A DNA stretch of 8,315 bases from Dehalococcoidia bacterium (GTDB lineage Bacteria; Chloroflexota; Dehalococcoidia; JACPQF01), in assembly GCA_030650265.1 (NCBI GenBank), contig JAUSEJ010000758.1, forward strand, positions 1-8,315. Direction: 5' to 3'. A program made the translations under genes and the position numbers. Shown in pieces: positions 1-6,240 of this stretch. Below the pieces are notes generated by a model. It saw nothing but the letters and a program-made list of their open reading frames with translations. It ran no database searches and was not told the origin of the DNA. How positions within the stretch are numbered: the first letter of the stretch is position 1; every line of letters begins with the position of its first letter.

Positions 1-657
1 AAGATGAAGGATTCGGGCATTGAATGGCTGGGGGAGATACCGGAACACTGGGATGTGTGCAGACTTAAGTATCTTGGGAGAATTCGCTACGGCCTTGGTG
101 AACCACCAGCAAAGAAGGACGAAGGATTACCGTTTATCCGGGCGACAGACATTTATCGCGGAAAGATCGATCCAGAAGCCATTCAGCATGTTGATCCCAA
201 TGATATACCTTGGTCGCGAGCATCTCAGCTTAAGGCGAGGGATATCTTGGTTGTCCGGAGTGGCGCCTATACAGGTGATTCAGCGATCATACCCGAACAA
301 TGGGCTGGTGCCATTGCAGGTTACGACCTTGTGTTGACGATTCAGAAGGCGAAACCGAAGTTCATCGCCTTCGCACTGCTCAGCAAATACATTCTCCAGG
401 GGCAGATCTATTTGGCAAAGATGCGCGCAGCGCAGCCACACCTTAACGCGGAGGAACTCGGTGACTGCGCGTTTGTTCTTCCGCCAAGTTGGGAACAACA
501 TTCGGTTGCTAGGTATCTTGATAGAGAGACCAACAAGATCGATGGACTCATCGCAAAAGTGCAAGACAGCTCTGACCGTCTTCGTGAATATCGCTCAGCC
601 CTCATTTCGGCTGCTGTTACAGGCAAGATCGACGTTCGACAGGAGGTAGTTGTGTGA
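1..657 (+). CDS. hsdS: Type I restriction-modification specificity subunit HsdS, C-terminal half (5' end outside window)
   Basis: HsdS sets the DNA target of the type I enzyme by docking on the HsdM methylase and HsdR motor. The frame is open through the left edge (a Lys codon precedes the first Met), so this is a partial gene. The opening motif KDSGIEWLGEIPEHW is the usual start of a target recognition domain. In two-domain HsdS proteins the second domain often begins with 'MKDSG' just after the central conserved region, so I infer that this is the second TRD (about residues 1-160 of the visible part). It is followed by LPPSWEQHSVARYLD and a helical, coiled-coil-like region (about 165-205) ending AAVTGKIDV, the typical HsdS C-terminus. 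A stand-alone half-length S subunit starting at the ATG at position 4 is possible, but no ribosome binding site can be seen there. The stop TGA overlaps the next start (GTGA). Confidence 0.93.
   Translation, partial: KMKDSGIEWLGEIPEHWDVCRLKYLGRIRYGLGEPPAKKDEGLPFIRATDIYRGKIDPEAIQHVDPNDIPWSRASQLKARDILVVRSGAYTGDSAIIPEQWAGAIAGYDLVLTIQKAKPKFIAFALLSKYILQGQIYLAKMRAAQPHLNAEELGDCAFVLPPSWEQHSVARYLDRETNKIDGLIAKVQDSSDRLREYRSALISAAVTGKIDVRQEVVV
641..656 (+). promoter_or_regulatory. Ribosome binding site and overlapping start of the transposase
   Basis: A perfect AGGAGG (641-646) lies 7 nt before the GTG at 654-656. The GTG overlaps the hsdS stop TGA (655-657) as GTGA. The strong site fixes the transposase start and suggests that it is translated by coupling to hsdS. 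Confidence 0.8.
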
Positions 658-1364
658 AGGGAAACCGCCGGTCTATCCGTTTGCCGGGCTATGATTACTC
701 GCGTGCCGGAGCGTATTTCATCACAGTTTGCGCGCAGAATCGGGAATGCCTGTTTGGGGAAATTGTTGACGGGGAAATGCGATTAAACGAGGCGGGGCAG
801 ATAGTTCAAGAATGTTGGCATGATATTCCTGCCCATTTTCCCTATGTCGAACTGGATGAATTCGTTGTCATGCCGAATCATGTCCATGGAATATTGTCGA
901 TCGTCGATGCCGTGGGGGCAAACACCGACGCAGGGGGCAACGCCGGCGTCGGTGCGAATACCGTTGTGGGGGCGAACACCGTTGTAGGGGCGAAAAATCT
1001 TTCGCCCCTACCGCTACCATCGACATTGTCATCACCACCGACGCTGCAACCGCATGGAACATCACGAACAATCGGGTCAATCATTCGTGGTCTCAAAATC
1101 GGCGTAACAAAATGGATGCGGCAGAACAACGTAATCTACGATGTTTGGCAACGCAATTATTATGAACACATTATCCGTGATGATGACGAATTAAGCCGGA
1201 TCCGGTCATACGTCATTAACAACCCCGCCCGATGGGAATCAGACCGCGAGAATCCGGTTGTGGGGGCGATACATCCGGTCGTAGGGGCGAAAAACGCGGC
1301 CGCAGGGACGCATAACCCGGTTGTAGGGGCCAAAAATTTTTCGCCCCTACGGAAAATCAGGTAA
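654..1364 (+). CDS. REP-associated tyrosine transposase (RAYT, IS200-like Y1_Tnp family) with embedded repeats
   Basis: This is a single-strand-specific HUH/Y1 nuclease of the family that acts on REP palindromes. The N-terminus (about 1-30, IRLPGYDYS...YFITVCAQNR) is the family signature. The HUH site is PNHVHGI (H76, H78). The catalytic tyrosine is probably Y169 or Y170 in WQRNYYEHIIR, followed by the conserved RIRSYVINNPARW and DRENP (to about 201). Two stretches are not family core: residues 86-121, between the HUH site and the Tyr helix, and the tail 202-236. Both are encoded by tandem repeats and a palindrome, and read as repeated VVGANT or VVGAKN peptides. All catalytic motifs are intact, so the gene may be functional. 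The GTG start has a strong AGGAGG site and overlaps the hsdS stop; the stop lies 4 nt before hsdR. No IS terminal structures are seen, as expected for single-copy RAYT genes. Confidence 0.9.
   Translation: MKGNRRSIRLPGYDYSRAGAYFITVCAQNRECLFGEIVDGEMRLNEAGQIVQECWHDIPAHFPYVELDEFVVMPNHVHGILSIVDAVGANTDAGGNAGVGANTVVGANTVVGAKNLSPLPLPSTLSSPPTLQPHGTSRTIGSIIRGLKIGVTKWMRQNNVIYDVWQRNYYEHIIRDDDELSRIRSYVINNPARWESDRENPVVGAIHPVVGAKNAAAGTHNPVVGAKNFSPLRKIR
909..998 (+). repeat. Five imperfect 18-bp tandem repeats inside the transposase gene
   Basis: Units start at 909, 927, 945, 963 and 981. Unit 4 reads GTTGTGGGGGCGAACACC, and unit 5 begins GTTGTAGGGGCGAAAAAT. Each encodes a six-residue unit (AVGANT, DAGGNA, GVGANT, VVGANT, VVGAKN). 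Units 4 and 5 are the most alike, and the array decays towards the 5' side. The last unit runs into the palindrome at 984-1011. Confidence 0.85.
984..1011. repeat. REP-like palindrome 1, inside the transposase gene
   Basis: The arm GTAGGGGCGAAA (984-995) pairs perfectly with TTTCGCCCCTAC (1000-1011) across a 4-nt loop, giving a 12-bp stem. It is translated as VGAKNLSPL. It is the kind of short palindrome that RAYT proteins are known to bind and process; that this protein acts on it is inferred from their association. Confidence 0.85.
1254..1337 (+). repeat. Four imperfect 21-bp tandem repeats at the 3' end of the transposase gene
   Basis: Units start at 1254, 1275, 1296 and 1317, and share the pattern CCGGTTGTRGGGGCGAwAmAy with changes. 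In frame they give seven-residue units such as VVGAIHP, VVGAKNA, AAGTHNP and VVGAKNF. The core GTTGTGGGGGCGA (1257-1269) is identical to that in the first array (963-975), so the two arrays are related, although their periods differ (18 and 21 bp). Confidence 0.85.
1323..1350. repeat. REP-like palindrome 2, at the end of the transposase gene
   Basis: The 28-bp inverted repeat has the outer arm GTAGGGGC (1323-1330) pairing with GCCCCTAC-type bases at 1343-1350, one C:C mismatch (1331/1342), then AAAAA/TTTTT. It is nearly the same as palindrome 1 and is read in the same frame (VGAKNFSPL). It ends 12 nt before the transposase stop codon and 18 nt before the hsdR start, so in mRNA it would form a hairpin just ahead of the hsdR ribosome binding region. 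Confidence 0.85.
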
Positions 1365-1368
1365 GACC

Positions 1369-4300
1369 GTGAAACCTTATTCTGAGCAGGCCTTCGAAAG
1401 CGCCATCGAGCACCACCTGACAACGGTGGGTGGCTACGAAAAAGGCGACCGCGAGGCGTTCGACCAAACGCGCGGCCTGTTCCCGAACGACGTGATTGCC
1501 TTCATCCAAAATACCCAGCCCAAGGAATGGGAGTACCTCGCCAAAATTCAGAAAGACAAGGCGGCAGAGACCTTGCTGGACGACCTCTGTCGGGCGCTCA
1601 ACTCTGAACATGAGGGATGCCTTTCGGTCCTGCGGCACGGGTTCAAGTGCTTCGGCAAGCTGTTTCGCGTGGCCTATTTTGCCCCGGCAAGCGGGCTCAA
1701 CCCGGATACGCAGCGGCTCTACGCTCTTAATCGCCTCACCATTACCCGCCAGCTTCGCTATTCGACCAAGCACGGCAATACGCTCGACGTGACGCTATCC
1801 CTGAACGGCCTTCCTGTCGCCACCGTTGAACTCAAAAACGCGATGACCGGCCAGACCTGGCGGCACGCGGTCACGCAGTACACGAACGACCGCGACCCGG
1901 CAGACCTCATCTTCCAGTTCAAGAAGCGCACCCTCGTTCATTTCGCTGTGGACACCGACGAGGTCTACATGGTCACACGGCTCATGGGTCGCACCACTCA
2001 TTTTTTGCCCTTCAACAAGGGAAAGGGCGGCGGCGCCGGTAACCCGGAGAATCCCGGCGGTTATAAGACCGCCTATTTGTGGGAAGAGGTGCTGGCGCGG
2101 CACAGTTTCCTGGACATACTCGCACGGTTCATTCACCTGCAGGTCGAAGAGAAGCAACTCGGCGGCAAGAAGATCAAGCGGGAAACAATGATCTTCCCGC
2201 GCTATCATCAGCTTGGCTGCGTTCGCTCCGTCGTGGCGGACGCTCGGGAACGGGGCACGGGAACTAACTATCTTGTCCAGCATTCGACAGGGAGCGGGAA
2301 GTCCAACTCCATCGGCTGGCTGGCCCATCGCCTCGCCAGCCTATATGGCAACAACGACCAGAAGGTATTTGACTCGGTCATCGTAATCACCGACCGTTTG
2401 GTCCTCGACCAGCAGCTTCAGAACACGATCTACCAGTTCGAGCATAAGCAAGGGGTGGTGCAGAAGATCGACCTGAACTCAACCCAGTTGGCTGAAGCCA
2501 TCGGCTCGGGTGTGCCCATCGTCATCACCACGCTGCAGAAATTCCCCTTCGTGGCCGAGAAGATCGGCGACCTGCCCGAGCGCCGGTATGCCGTCATCAT
2601 CGACGAGGCCCATAGCTCCCAGGGCGGCGAGGCGGCGACGGAACTCAAGGGTGTGCTTGCCGGCGCGGCCATTAAGGAAGAGGCGAGGGCGAAGGCCGAA
2701 GCAGAAGGGTTGCCCGACTACGAGGAGGAAATCCTCAAGACCATGGCCAAACGCGGCCATCAGCCCAACATCAGTTTCTTTGCATTCACTGCAACGCCCA
2801 AGTACAAGACTCTAGAGGTCTTCGGGACGCCGGGCGCGGACGGCAAGCCTCAGCCATTCCATCTATACAGTATGCGTCAGGCCATCGAAGAACACTTCAT
2901 CCTCGACGTGCTGCAAAACTACACAACGTATAAAACCTATTACCGGCTGATTAAATCCATCGAAGACGATCCCAAGGTCGATAAACGCAAAGCGGGCAGC
3001 GCCCTGGCCCGGTTCATGAGCCTGCATCCCCACAACATTGCCCAGAAGACGGAGGTCATGGTCGAGCACTTCCGCCATTTCACCCTGCATAAGATTGGCG
3101 GCAGGGCTAAGGCAATGGTGGTTACCGCCAGCCGTCTTCACGCGGTGAGGTATAAGCAGGCGTTTGACAACTACATCGCTGATAAGGGCTATACCGGCAT
3201 CAAGACGTTGGTCGCATTTTCGGGCATGGTGATCGACCCGGATGTACACGGCGTGGAATACACCGAAGTCGGGATGAACAAGGGTATCCGCGAGAAAGAA
3301 CTTCCCGAACGCTTCGGCACCGAAGAGTATCAGGTGCTCATAGTCGCCGAGAAATACCAGACCGGGTTCGACCAGTCCCTGCTACATACTATGTACGTCG
3401 ATAAGAAACTGGAGGGTCTCCATGCGGTGCAAACTCTTTCTCGCCTCAACCGCATGCACCCTGGCAAAGAAGATACCTTTGTCCTTGATTTTGTCAACGA
3501 AGCCGAGGACATCCTAAATGCGTTCCAACCGTACTATGAGCAAACGAACATCGGAGAGCGGGCGGAGGCCAGACAGCTTTATGAGCTTCAAGCCAGGCTT
3601 GACTCCTATCAAGTCTACTTCAAGGCCGAGGTCGAGGAGTTTTGCAGTGTCTTTTACCGACCCAAGCGTAATCAGACGGTCGCCGACCATGCCAGGATGA
3701 ACGCCTGCATAGATCCGGCCGTGGGGCGCTTCATCGGGCTTGAAGAGGAGGTCCGGGAGGAGTTTCGTAAGACGCTGTTGGCCTTCCGGAACCTTTATTC
3801 GTTTCTGTCGCAGGTGATCCCATTTCAGGATTCGGATCTCGAGAAGCTATATTCCTATCTTCGCTTCTTGCTCCCGAAATTGCCGGGGAGTGACCGGGGA
3901 CCGATCTATAACATTGGAGAGGACGTGGCGCTTAAGTTCTACCGGCTGCAGAAGATTAGCGAAGGGTCAATCATCATGGAACCTGGGGCAGGTTATGAAG
4001 TCTCAGGGCCCACCTCTGTTGGCACGGGGGTAGCGCAGGGAGAAGAGATCGAACTATCTAAACTGATCGATCTCCTCAACGAGCGCTTCGGTACGGAGTT
4101 CAAGCCCGGCGACCAGTTGTTCTTCGAATCGATTCGCGAGGATGCAGTGGCCGACAGCAACCTTAGACAAGCGGCGCTCGCCAATACGATGGAAAACTTC
4201 GGCTACGTCTTCCGTAAAGCGCTGGAGGGTCTCTTCATCGACCGCATGGATCAAAACGTAGAGATCACCGCCAAGTTCATGAACGAGGACCGGTTCCGAG

Positions 4301-4380
4301 AGGCAGTCAGCCAGCAACTCCTCCGAGAAGTCTACGAGCAGATCCGGCAAGATCAGGAACAGGTGCAAGGTACCGCCTAA
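1369..4380 (+). CDS. hsdR: Type I restriction endonuclease, HsdR motor and nuclease subunit
   Basis: HsdR is the ATP-driven translocase and nuclease of type I enzymes, working with HsdM and HsdS. The N-terminus (PYSEQAFESAIEHHL) is typical. The PD-(D/E)xK nuclease is visible as D140 and E154-L-K156 (VATVELKN). The superfamily 2 helicase motifs are all present: Walker A TGSGKS (307-312), DEAH (412-415), TATP (474-477), VVTASR (584-589), VAEKYQTGFDQ (659-669) and QTLSRLNR (688-695). The remainder (about 720-1003) is the helical C-terminal domain that docks on the methylase. The length of 1003 aa is normal and the frame is intact. The GTG start is 4 nt after the transposase stop, with only a weak AGG (1359-1361) 7 nt upstream, so translation probably depends on coupling. 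A full active endonuclease is expected if hsdM lies upstream. Confidence 0.97.
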   Translation: MKPYSEQAFESAIEHHLTTVGGYEKGDREAFDQTRGLFPNDVIAFIQNTQPKEWEYLAKIQKDKAAETLLDDLCRALNSEHEGCLSVLRHGFKCFGKLFRVAYFAPASGLNPDTQRLYALNRLTITRQLRYSTKHGNTLDVTLSLNGLPVATVELKNAMTGQTWRHAVTQYTNDRDPADLIFQFKKRTLVHFAVDTDEVYMVTRLMGRTTHFLPFNKGKGGGAGNPENPGGYKTAYLWEEVLARHSFLDILARFIHLQVEEKQLGGKKIKRETMIFPRYHQLGCVRSVVADARERGTGTNYLVQHSTGSGKSNSIGWLAHRLASLYGNNDQKVFDSVIVITDRLVLDQQLQNTIYQFEHKQGVVQKIDLNSTQLAEAIGSGVPIVITTLQKFPFVAEKIGDLPERRYAVIIDEAHSSQGGEAATELKGVLAGAAIKEEARAKAEAEGLPDYEEEILKTMAKRGHQPNISFFAFTATPKYKTLEVFGTPGADGKPQPFHLYSMRQAIEEHFILDVLQNYTTYKTYYRLIKSIEDDPKVDKRKAGSALARFMSLHPHNIAQKTEVMVEHFRHFTLHKIGGRAKAMVVTASRLHAVRYKQAFDNYIADKGYTGIKTLVAFSGMVIDPDVHGVEYTEVGMNKGIREKELPERFGTEEYQVLIVAEKYQTGFDQSLLHTMYVDKKLEGLHAVQTLSRLNRMHPGKEDTFVLDFVNEAEDILNAFQPYYEQTNIGERAEARQLYELQARLDSYQVYFKAEVEEFCSVFYRPKRNQTVADHARMNACIDPAVGRFIGLEEEVREEFRKTLLAFRNLYSFLSQVIPFQDSDLEKLYSYLRFLLPKLPGSDRGPIYNIGEDVALKFYRLQKISEGSIIMEPGAGYEVSGPTSVGTGVAQGEEIELSKLIDLLNERFGTEFKPGDQLFFESIREDAVADSNLRQAALANTMENFGYVFRKALEGLFIDRMDQNVEITAKFMNEDRFREAVSQQLLREVYEQIRQDQEQVQGTA

Positions 4381-4782
4381 CTGAAGGTCCGACGCGGGAA
4401 GTCGCCCACTTTACCGCGGCGGTAGTTGTCTCGGATACCTGATGCATTGGTGGTTAGTTGCCGATCAGCCTTTAACAACTTGTGCTCCTGATAAACTCAT
4501 GAGGCCAACTCCGAGAGCTAACGCTTTGCCCACGACTAGTAGCTGCTCAGCCCTTACAAATCGCGGCACGCGAGTTCCAGCAATCTTACAAGGACTCCAT
4601 GTCATTTAGATTCGTGCCTGTTCGCATTATAGGCCAAGCAAGCGACGCTTGCAACAGTTCGTTTTGCGATCCAAATGCATGACTTGTTTGGATTCATCGA
4701 AGAAAGCAAATTGGGCGAGGCGTATTTGACGGAAAGACTGAGCGAAAACGATATACCCACAGATGCGCTGCCGAAGAGGTGT
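4381..4782. other. Intergenic region without a recognisable gene
   Basis: About 400 bp between hsdR and the antitoxin promoter. No convincing coding frame, tRNA or mobile element was found. Small inverted repeats occur: TACCG/CGGTA at 4412-4424, and GCAAGC/GCTTGC at 4638-4652. The second has a short T-run about 10 nt further on (4662-4665), too far away for a classical terminator. An in-frame ATG at 4675 opens into the antitoxin frame but is not preferred as its start. The lower order of this stretch compared with its neighbours fits decayed sequence left after insertions. Confidence 0.5.
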
Positions 4783-4802
4783 TATAATACATGGGAAGGG
4801 GG
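4780..4802 (+). promoter_or_regulatory. Extended -10 promoter and ribosome binding site of the AbrB-type antitoxin
   Basis: TATAAT at 4783-4788 is a perfect -10 box and is preceded by TG at 4780-4781, the extended -10 pattern. No good -35 box lies at the right distance, which is acceptable for this promoter class. Transcription would begin near 4795, giving a very short leader. The purine-rich GAAGGGGG (4795-4802) precedes the ATG at 4807. Together they support a start at 4807 rather than 4675. Confidence 0.65.
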
Positions 4803-4806
4803 CAGC

Positions 4807-5082
4807 ATGACTACTGTTACAGAGGGCTCTGGCCGTAATCCAGTCGAAGCAAAGGCGCGAATCCGAAAAAAGAATCAGATTACTATTCCGGCTGAGATAG
4901 TCGAGGAACTGGGATTGAAGACAGGCGATACGGTCGTGTTTACGGTTGGTGAAGGGAACCCGAAGTCTGTCAAGTTTCGATTGGTGCCGAGGAGTTTCTT
5001 CGGCCTGCTGACCGGCGTCTACGGCGATACCCATGAGGAGATCGAGGCTTACATCAAAGGGGAGCGCGAATCATGGGACTAA
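4807..5082 (+). CDS. AbrB/MazE/VapB-type antitoxin or transition-state regulator, without a visible toxin partner
   Basis: The 91-residue protein has a swapped-hairpin AbrB DNA-binding domain at about residues 15-60. The hallmark is KARIRKKNQITIPAEIVEELGLKTGD in shortened view: R18, K22, Q24-I-T-I-P28, then L37-K-x-G40-D41. The tail (about 63-91: SFFGLLTGVYG, then EEIEAYIKGERESWD) resembles the toxin-binding tails of VapB-like antitoxins. By family, it would bind its own promoter and neutralise a PIN-type toxin. No toxin gene follows: the overlapping ATG at 5073 gives only 22 codons. The start was chosen by the promoter and ribosome site; an alternative ATG at 4675 would add 44 unrelated residues. 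It could be a solitary regulator or the remains of a TA pair. Confidence 0.8.
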   Translation: MTTVTEGSGRNPVEAKARIRKKNQITIPAEIVEELGLKTGDTVVFTVGEGNPKSVKFRLVPRSFFGLLTGVYGDTHEEIEAYIKGERESWD

Positions 5083-5141
5083 GGGTTAGGAAGGCGCCGA
5101 CCCTAATCGACCTTCTTTGGTCTTGTTTCGAGGCCGTCTGA
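5073..5141 (+). pseudogene. Possible remnant of a toxin start overlapping the antitoxin stop
   Basis: An ATG at 5073 overlaps the antitoxin end by 10 nt, a spacing typical of antitoxin-toxin pairs, and the frame starts MGLRVR. It stops after 22 codons (TGA at 5139-5141) and no PIN-domain aspartate motif can be seen. It may be the stump of a lost toxin gene or a chance frame. Confidence 0.2.
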
Positions 5142-5160
5142 AACAATCAGAAGATGGCCT
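5131..5160. terminator. Imperfect hairpin between convergent genes, possible terminator
   Basis: AGGCC (5131-5135) pairs with GGCCT (5156-5160), and TCTGA (5137-5141) with TCAGA (5147-5151), with a bulge between. It lies in the 132 bp between the two converging genes, where a bidirectional terminator would be expected, but no T-run follows on either strand. Confidence 0.3.
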
Positions 5161-5214
5161 GGAGGAATCCGCCGGCGAAGACCATCGCCCATCGCCAACC
5201 TTTGCCAAAGGCAG

Positions 5215-5640
5215 CTAGCGCGGCGGTGGTGGAATATGATGACCACAGGCCAGCACAAGGCAGACCCGCTCCGCAGCCGTGTCAGCCGGGTCTTGAACAC
5301 CCGCCGGCGACAGGTCGAGGGCTAACGCCCCCGGAGTCCGATCCGACATTTCGGGCTCGTTCAGCGCGTCCGGTAGGTAGTACAGGCGCTCAGAACCGGT
5401 AACCTCGTATTCCCATATCCCTCGGAAACGTCCACCTTTCAACGGGAAAACGCGCCGCTGAATCCGCCGGTACGGATCATCGGTCAAGTGATCGTAGCAG
5501 GCCTGAACGGCTCTTGGGATGCGATTCGCCATAGCAGCCCAGTGTTTCTCAACGCGAGCGCTTAATGCTCGCAGTTTATAGTTTCCAGCAGCTAATGGAT
5601 TTGGTGGGATCAGCAGAGGAAATCCAGAATGCCTATCCAC
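5215..5640 (-). CDS. RelE/ParE-like toxin with an internal insertion
   Basis: This 141-residue protein follows a Phd-like antitoxin. Residues about 21-92 match the RelE fold pattern: YKLRALSARVEKHW, helix AVQACYDHLTDDPYRRI, then basic VFPLKGGRFRGIWEYEV and ERLYYLPD. The final strand LVLACGHHI (129-137) matches the usual last strand of the family. RelE toxins cleave or block mRNA on ribosomes; that activity is inferred from family only. Residues about 94-126 do not fit the fold, lie between the last two strands, and are encoded by DNA with two hairpins (5287-5333). The start is GTG at 5640, overlapping the antitoxin stop by 8 nt (GTGGATAG), with only a weak AAGG just before it; the first 15 or so residues are not typical. 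Whether the toxin is still active is uncertain because of the insertion. Confidence 0.68.
   Translation of the reverse strand: MDRHSGFPLLIPPNPLAAGNYKLRALSARVEKHWAAMANRIPRAVQACYDHLTDDPYRRIQRRVFPLKGGRFRGIWEYEVTGSERLYYLPDALNEPEMSDRTPGALALDLSPAGVQDPADTAAERVCLVLACGHHIPPPPR
5287..5333. repeat. Two adjacent hairpins inside the toxin gene
   Basis: Hairpin one: CGGGT (5287-5291) pairs with ACCCG (5299-5303), with extra inner pairing. Hairpin two: CGAGGGC (5316-5322), loop TAAC, then GCCCCCG (5327-5333), with one mismatch. Both lie in the segment coding for residues about 103-118, which do not match the RelE fold. They resemble short intergenic REP-like elements, but no second copy exists in this window. 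Confidence 0.5.
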
Positions 5641-6181
5641 CCTTGCGATCCAGTCGCTTGCTCATGGCAATGTCGAGACGCTCGCGCAATTCCTCGATGG
5701 ATAAGTGGCTGACCTCGTCTCCAGTTGCCGCTCCTCGAAAATTGGCTGCTCCCTCTAGAAGTTCTCTGTTGGTGAGTGCCCTGGCGCTCTCCCGCCACTC
5801 GTAGAGCACCGTTTCGGCAAGGTCCCATGCCGCCTCTTTGGACAGCGCCTGCTTCACAGCCGCGGCATATTCGCCTATGAACTCGAGAATGTCATCCCGC
5901 GTAAAGACCTCCAGCCATTCCCAACCGAAGCCCGGTCGCCAACGTCCGTCATTGGACCGCAAAAAGCCAGTCAGAAGGTTCACCAGTGTTTCCGACGCGC
6001 TAGCAGCCGCCCCCAAGGCGGCAACCTTCTCCCGGTCCAGCAACGCGAGGTCGCCCTCTGGTCGATGAATGGTCACCGGCTTTCGCAGAGCGCCTTGTGT
6101 GATCTCCTTGACGTGGCGCGCCAATTCGGTTGGCGTCACCACCCTATCGCCAAACATAGTCCCTAACATTTCGCCGACCAT
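5633..6181 (-). CDS. Phd/YefM-like antitoxin with long C-terminal extension
   Basis: The 182-residue protein begins (about residues 14-56) with the Phd/YefM pattern: VVTPTELARHVKEI, then KPVTIHRPEGDLALLDREKVAAL. This domain dimerises and binds the operon's own promoter. The remainder is longer than in usual 80-90 residue antitoxins and is mostly helical: a W-rich segment (about 81-92), FTRDDILEFIGEYAAAV (93-109) and ETVLYEWRESARALTNRELLEGA (123-145). This part could bind the toxin. The gene is first in its operon and overlaps the toxin by 8 nt. The ATG at 6181 has a GGGGG ribosome site (6189-6193) at 7 nt, which decides the start over the later Met codons at residues 5 and 9. The family call rests on the N-terminal pattern and on the toxin neighbour. 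Confidence 0.75.
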   Translation of the reverse strand: MVGEMLGTMFGDRVVTPTELARHVKEITQGALRKPVTIHRPEGDLALLDREKVAALGAAASASETLVNLLTGFLRSNDGRWRPGFGWEWLEVFTRDDILEFIGEYAAAVKQALSKEAAWDLAETVLYEWRESARALTNRELLEGAANFRGAATGDEVSHLSIEELRERLDIAMSKRLDRKGG

Positions 6182-6210
6182 TGCTTTGCCCCCATTTGCT
6201 TGTTTCTAAT

Positions 6211-6240
6211 CATTGATTTCAATGTATCTCTATATGTATC
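6211..6240. promoter_or_regulatory. Operator-like repeats downstream of the TA promoter
   Basis: A perfect inverted repeat CATTGA-TT-TCAATG (6211-6224) overlaps the first of two direct repeats ATGTATC (6222-6228 and 6234-6240, 12 bp apart). They lie between the -10 box and the antitoxin start. Phd-type antitoxins repress their own operons through such palindromes, so autoregulation is a fair inference. Confidence 0.5.

Noticed and set aside
909..1337. Tandem repeats as a CRISPR array
   Set aside because: Repeats are contiguous units of 18 or 21 bp without unique spacers and lie inside a coding frame.
868..1423. Minus-strand open frames with repeated FAPTT peptides opposite the transposase
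   Set aside because: They are antisense readings of the same tandem repeats and palindromes; the plus-strand frame has full transposase motifs and a strong ribosome site.
4638..4665. Terminator for hsdR
   Set aside because: The stem is only 6-7 bp and the T-run is about 10 nt away, and it lies some 260 bp after the gene.
4726..4757. TTGACG followed by ATATAC as a second promoter before the antitoxin
   Set aside because: The spacing to any good -10 box is too long and the TGnTATAAT at 4780-4788 is much better.
4675..4806. Upstream ATG adding 44 residues to the AbrB-type antitoxin
   Set aside because: The added part has no family resemblance, and the extended -10 box and ribosome site at 4780-4802 lie inside it, favouring the start at 4807.
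4627..5034. 135-codon minus-strand frame opposite the antitoxin
   Set aside because: It lacks recognisable motifs and is the antisense of a gene with a clear AbrB domain and promoter.
5131..5142. AGGCCGTCTGAA, identical to a Neisseria-type DNA uptake sequence
   Set aside because: A single copy in a context that does not look like Neisseriaceae; most likely chance as part of an imperfect hairpin.
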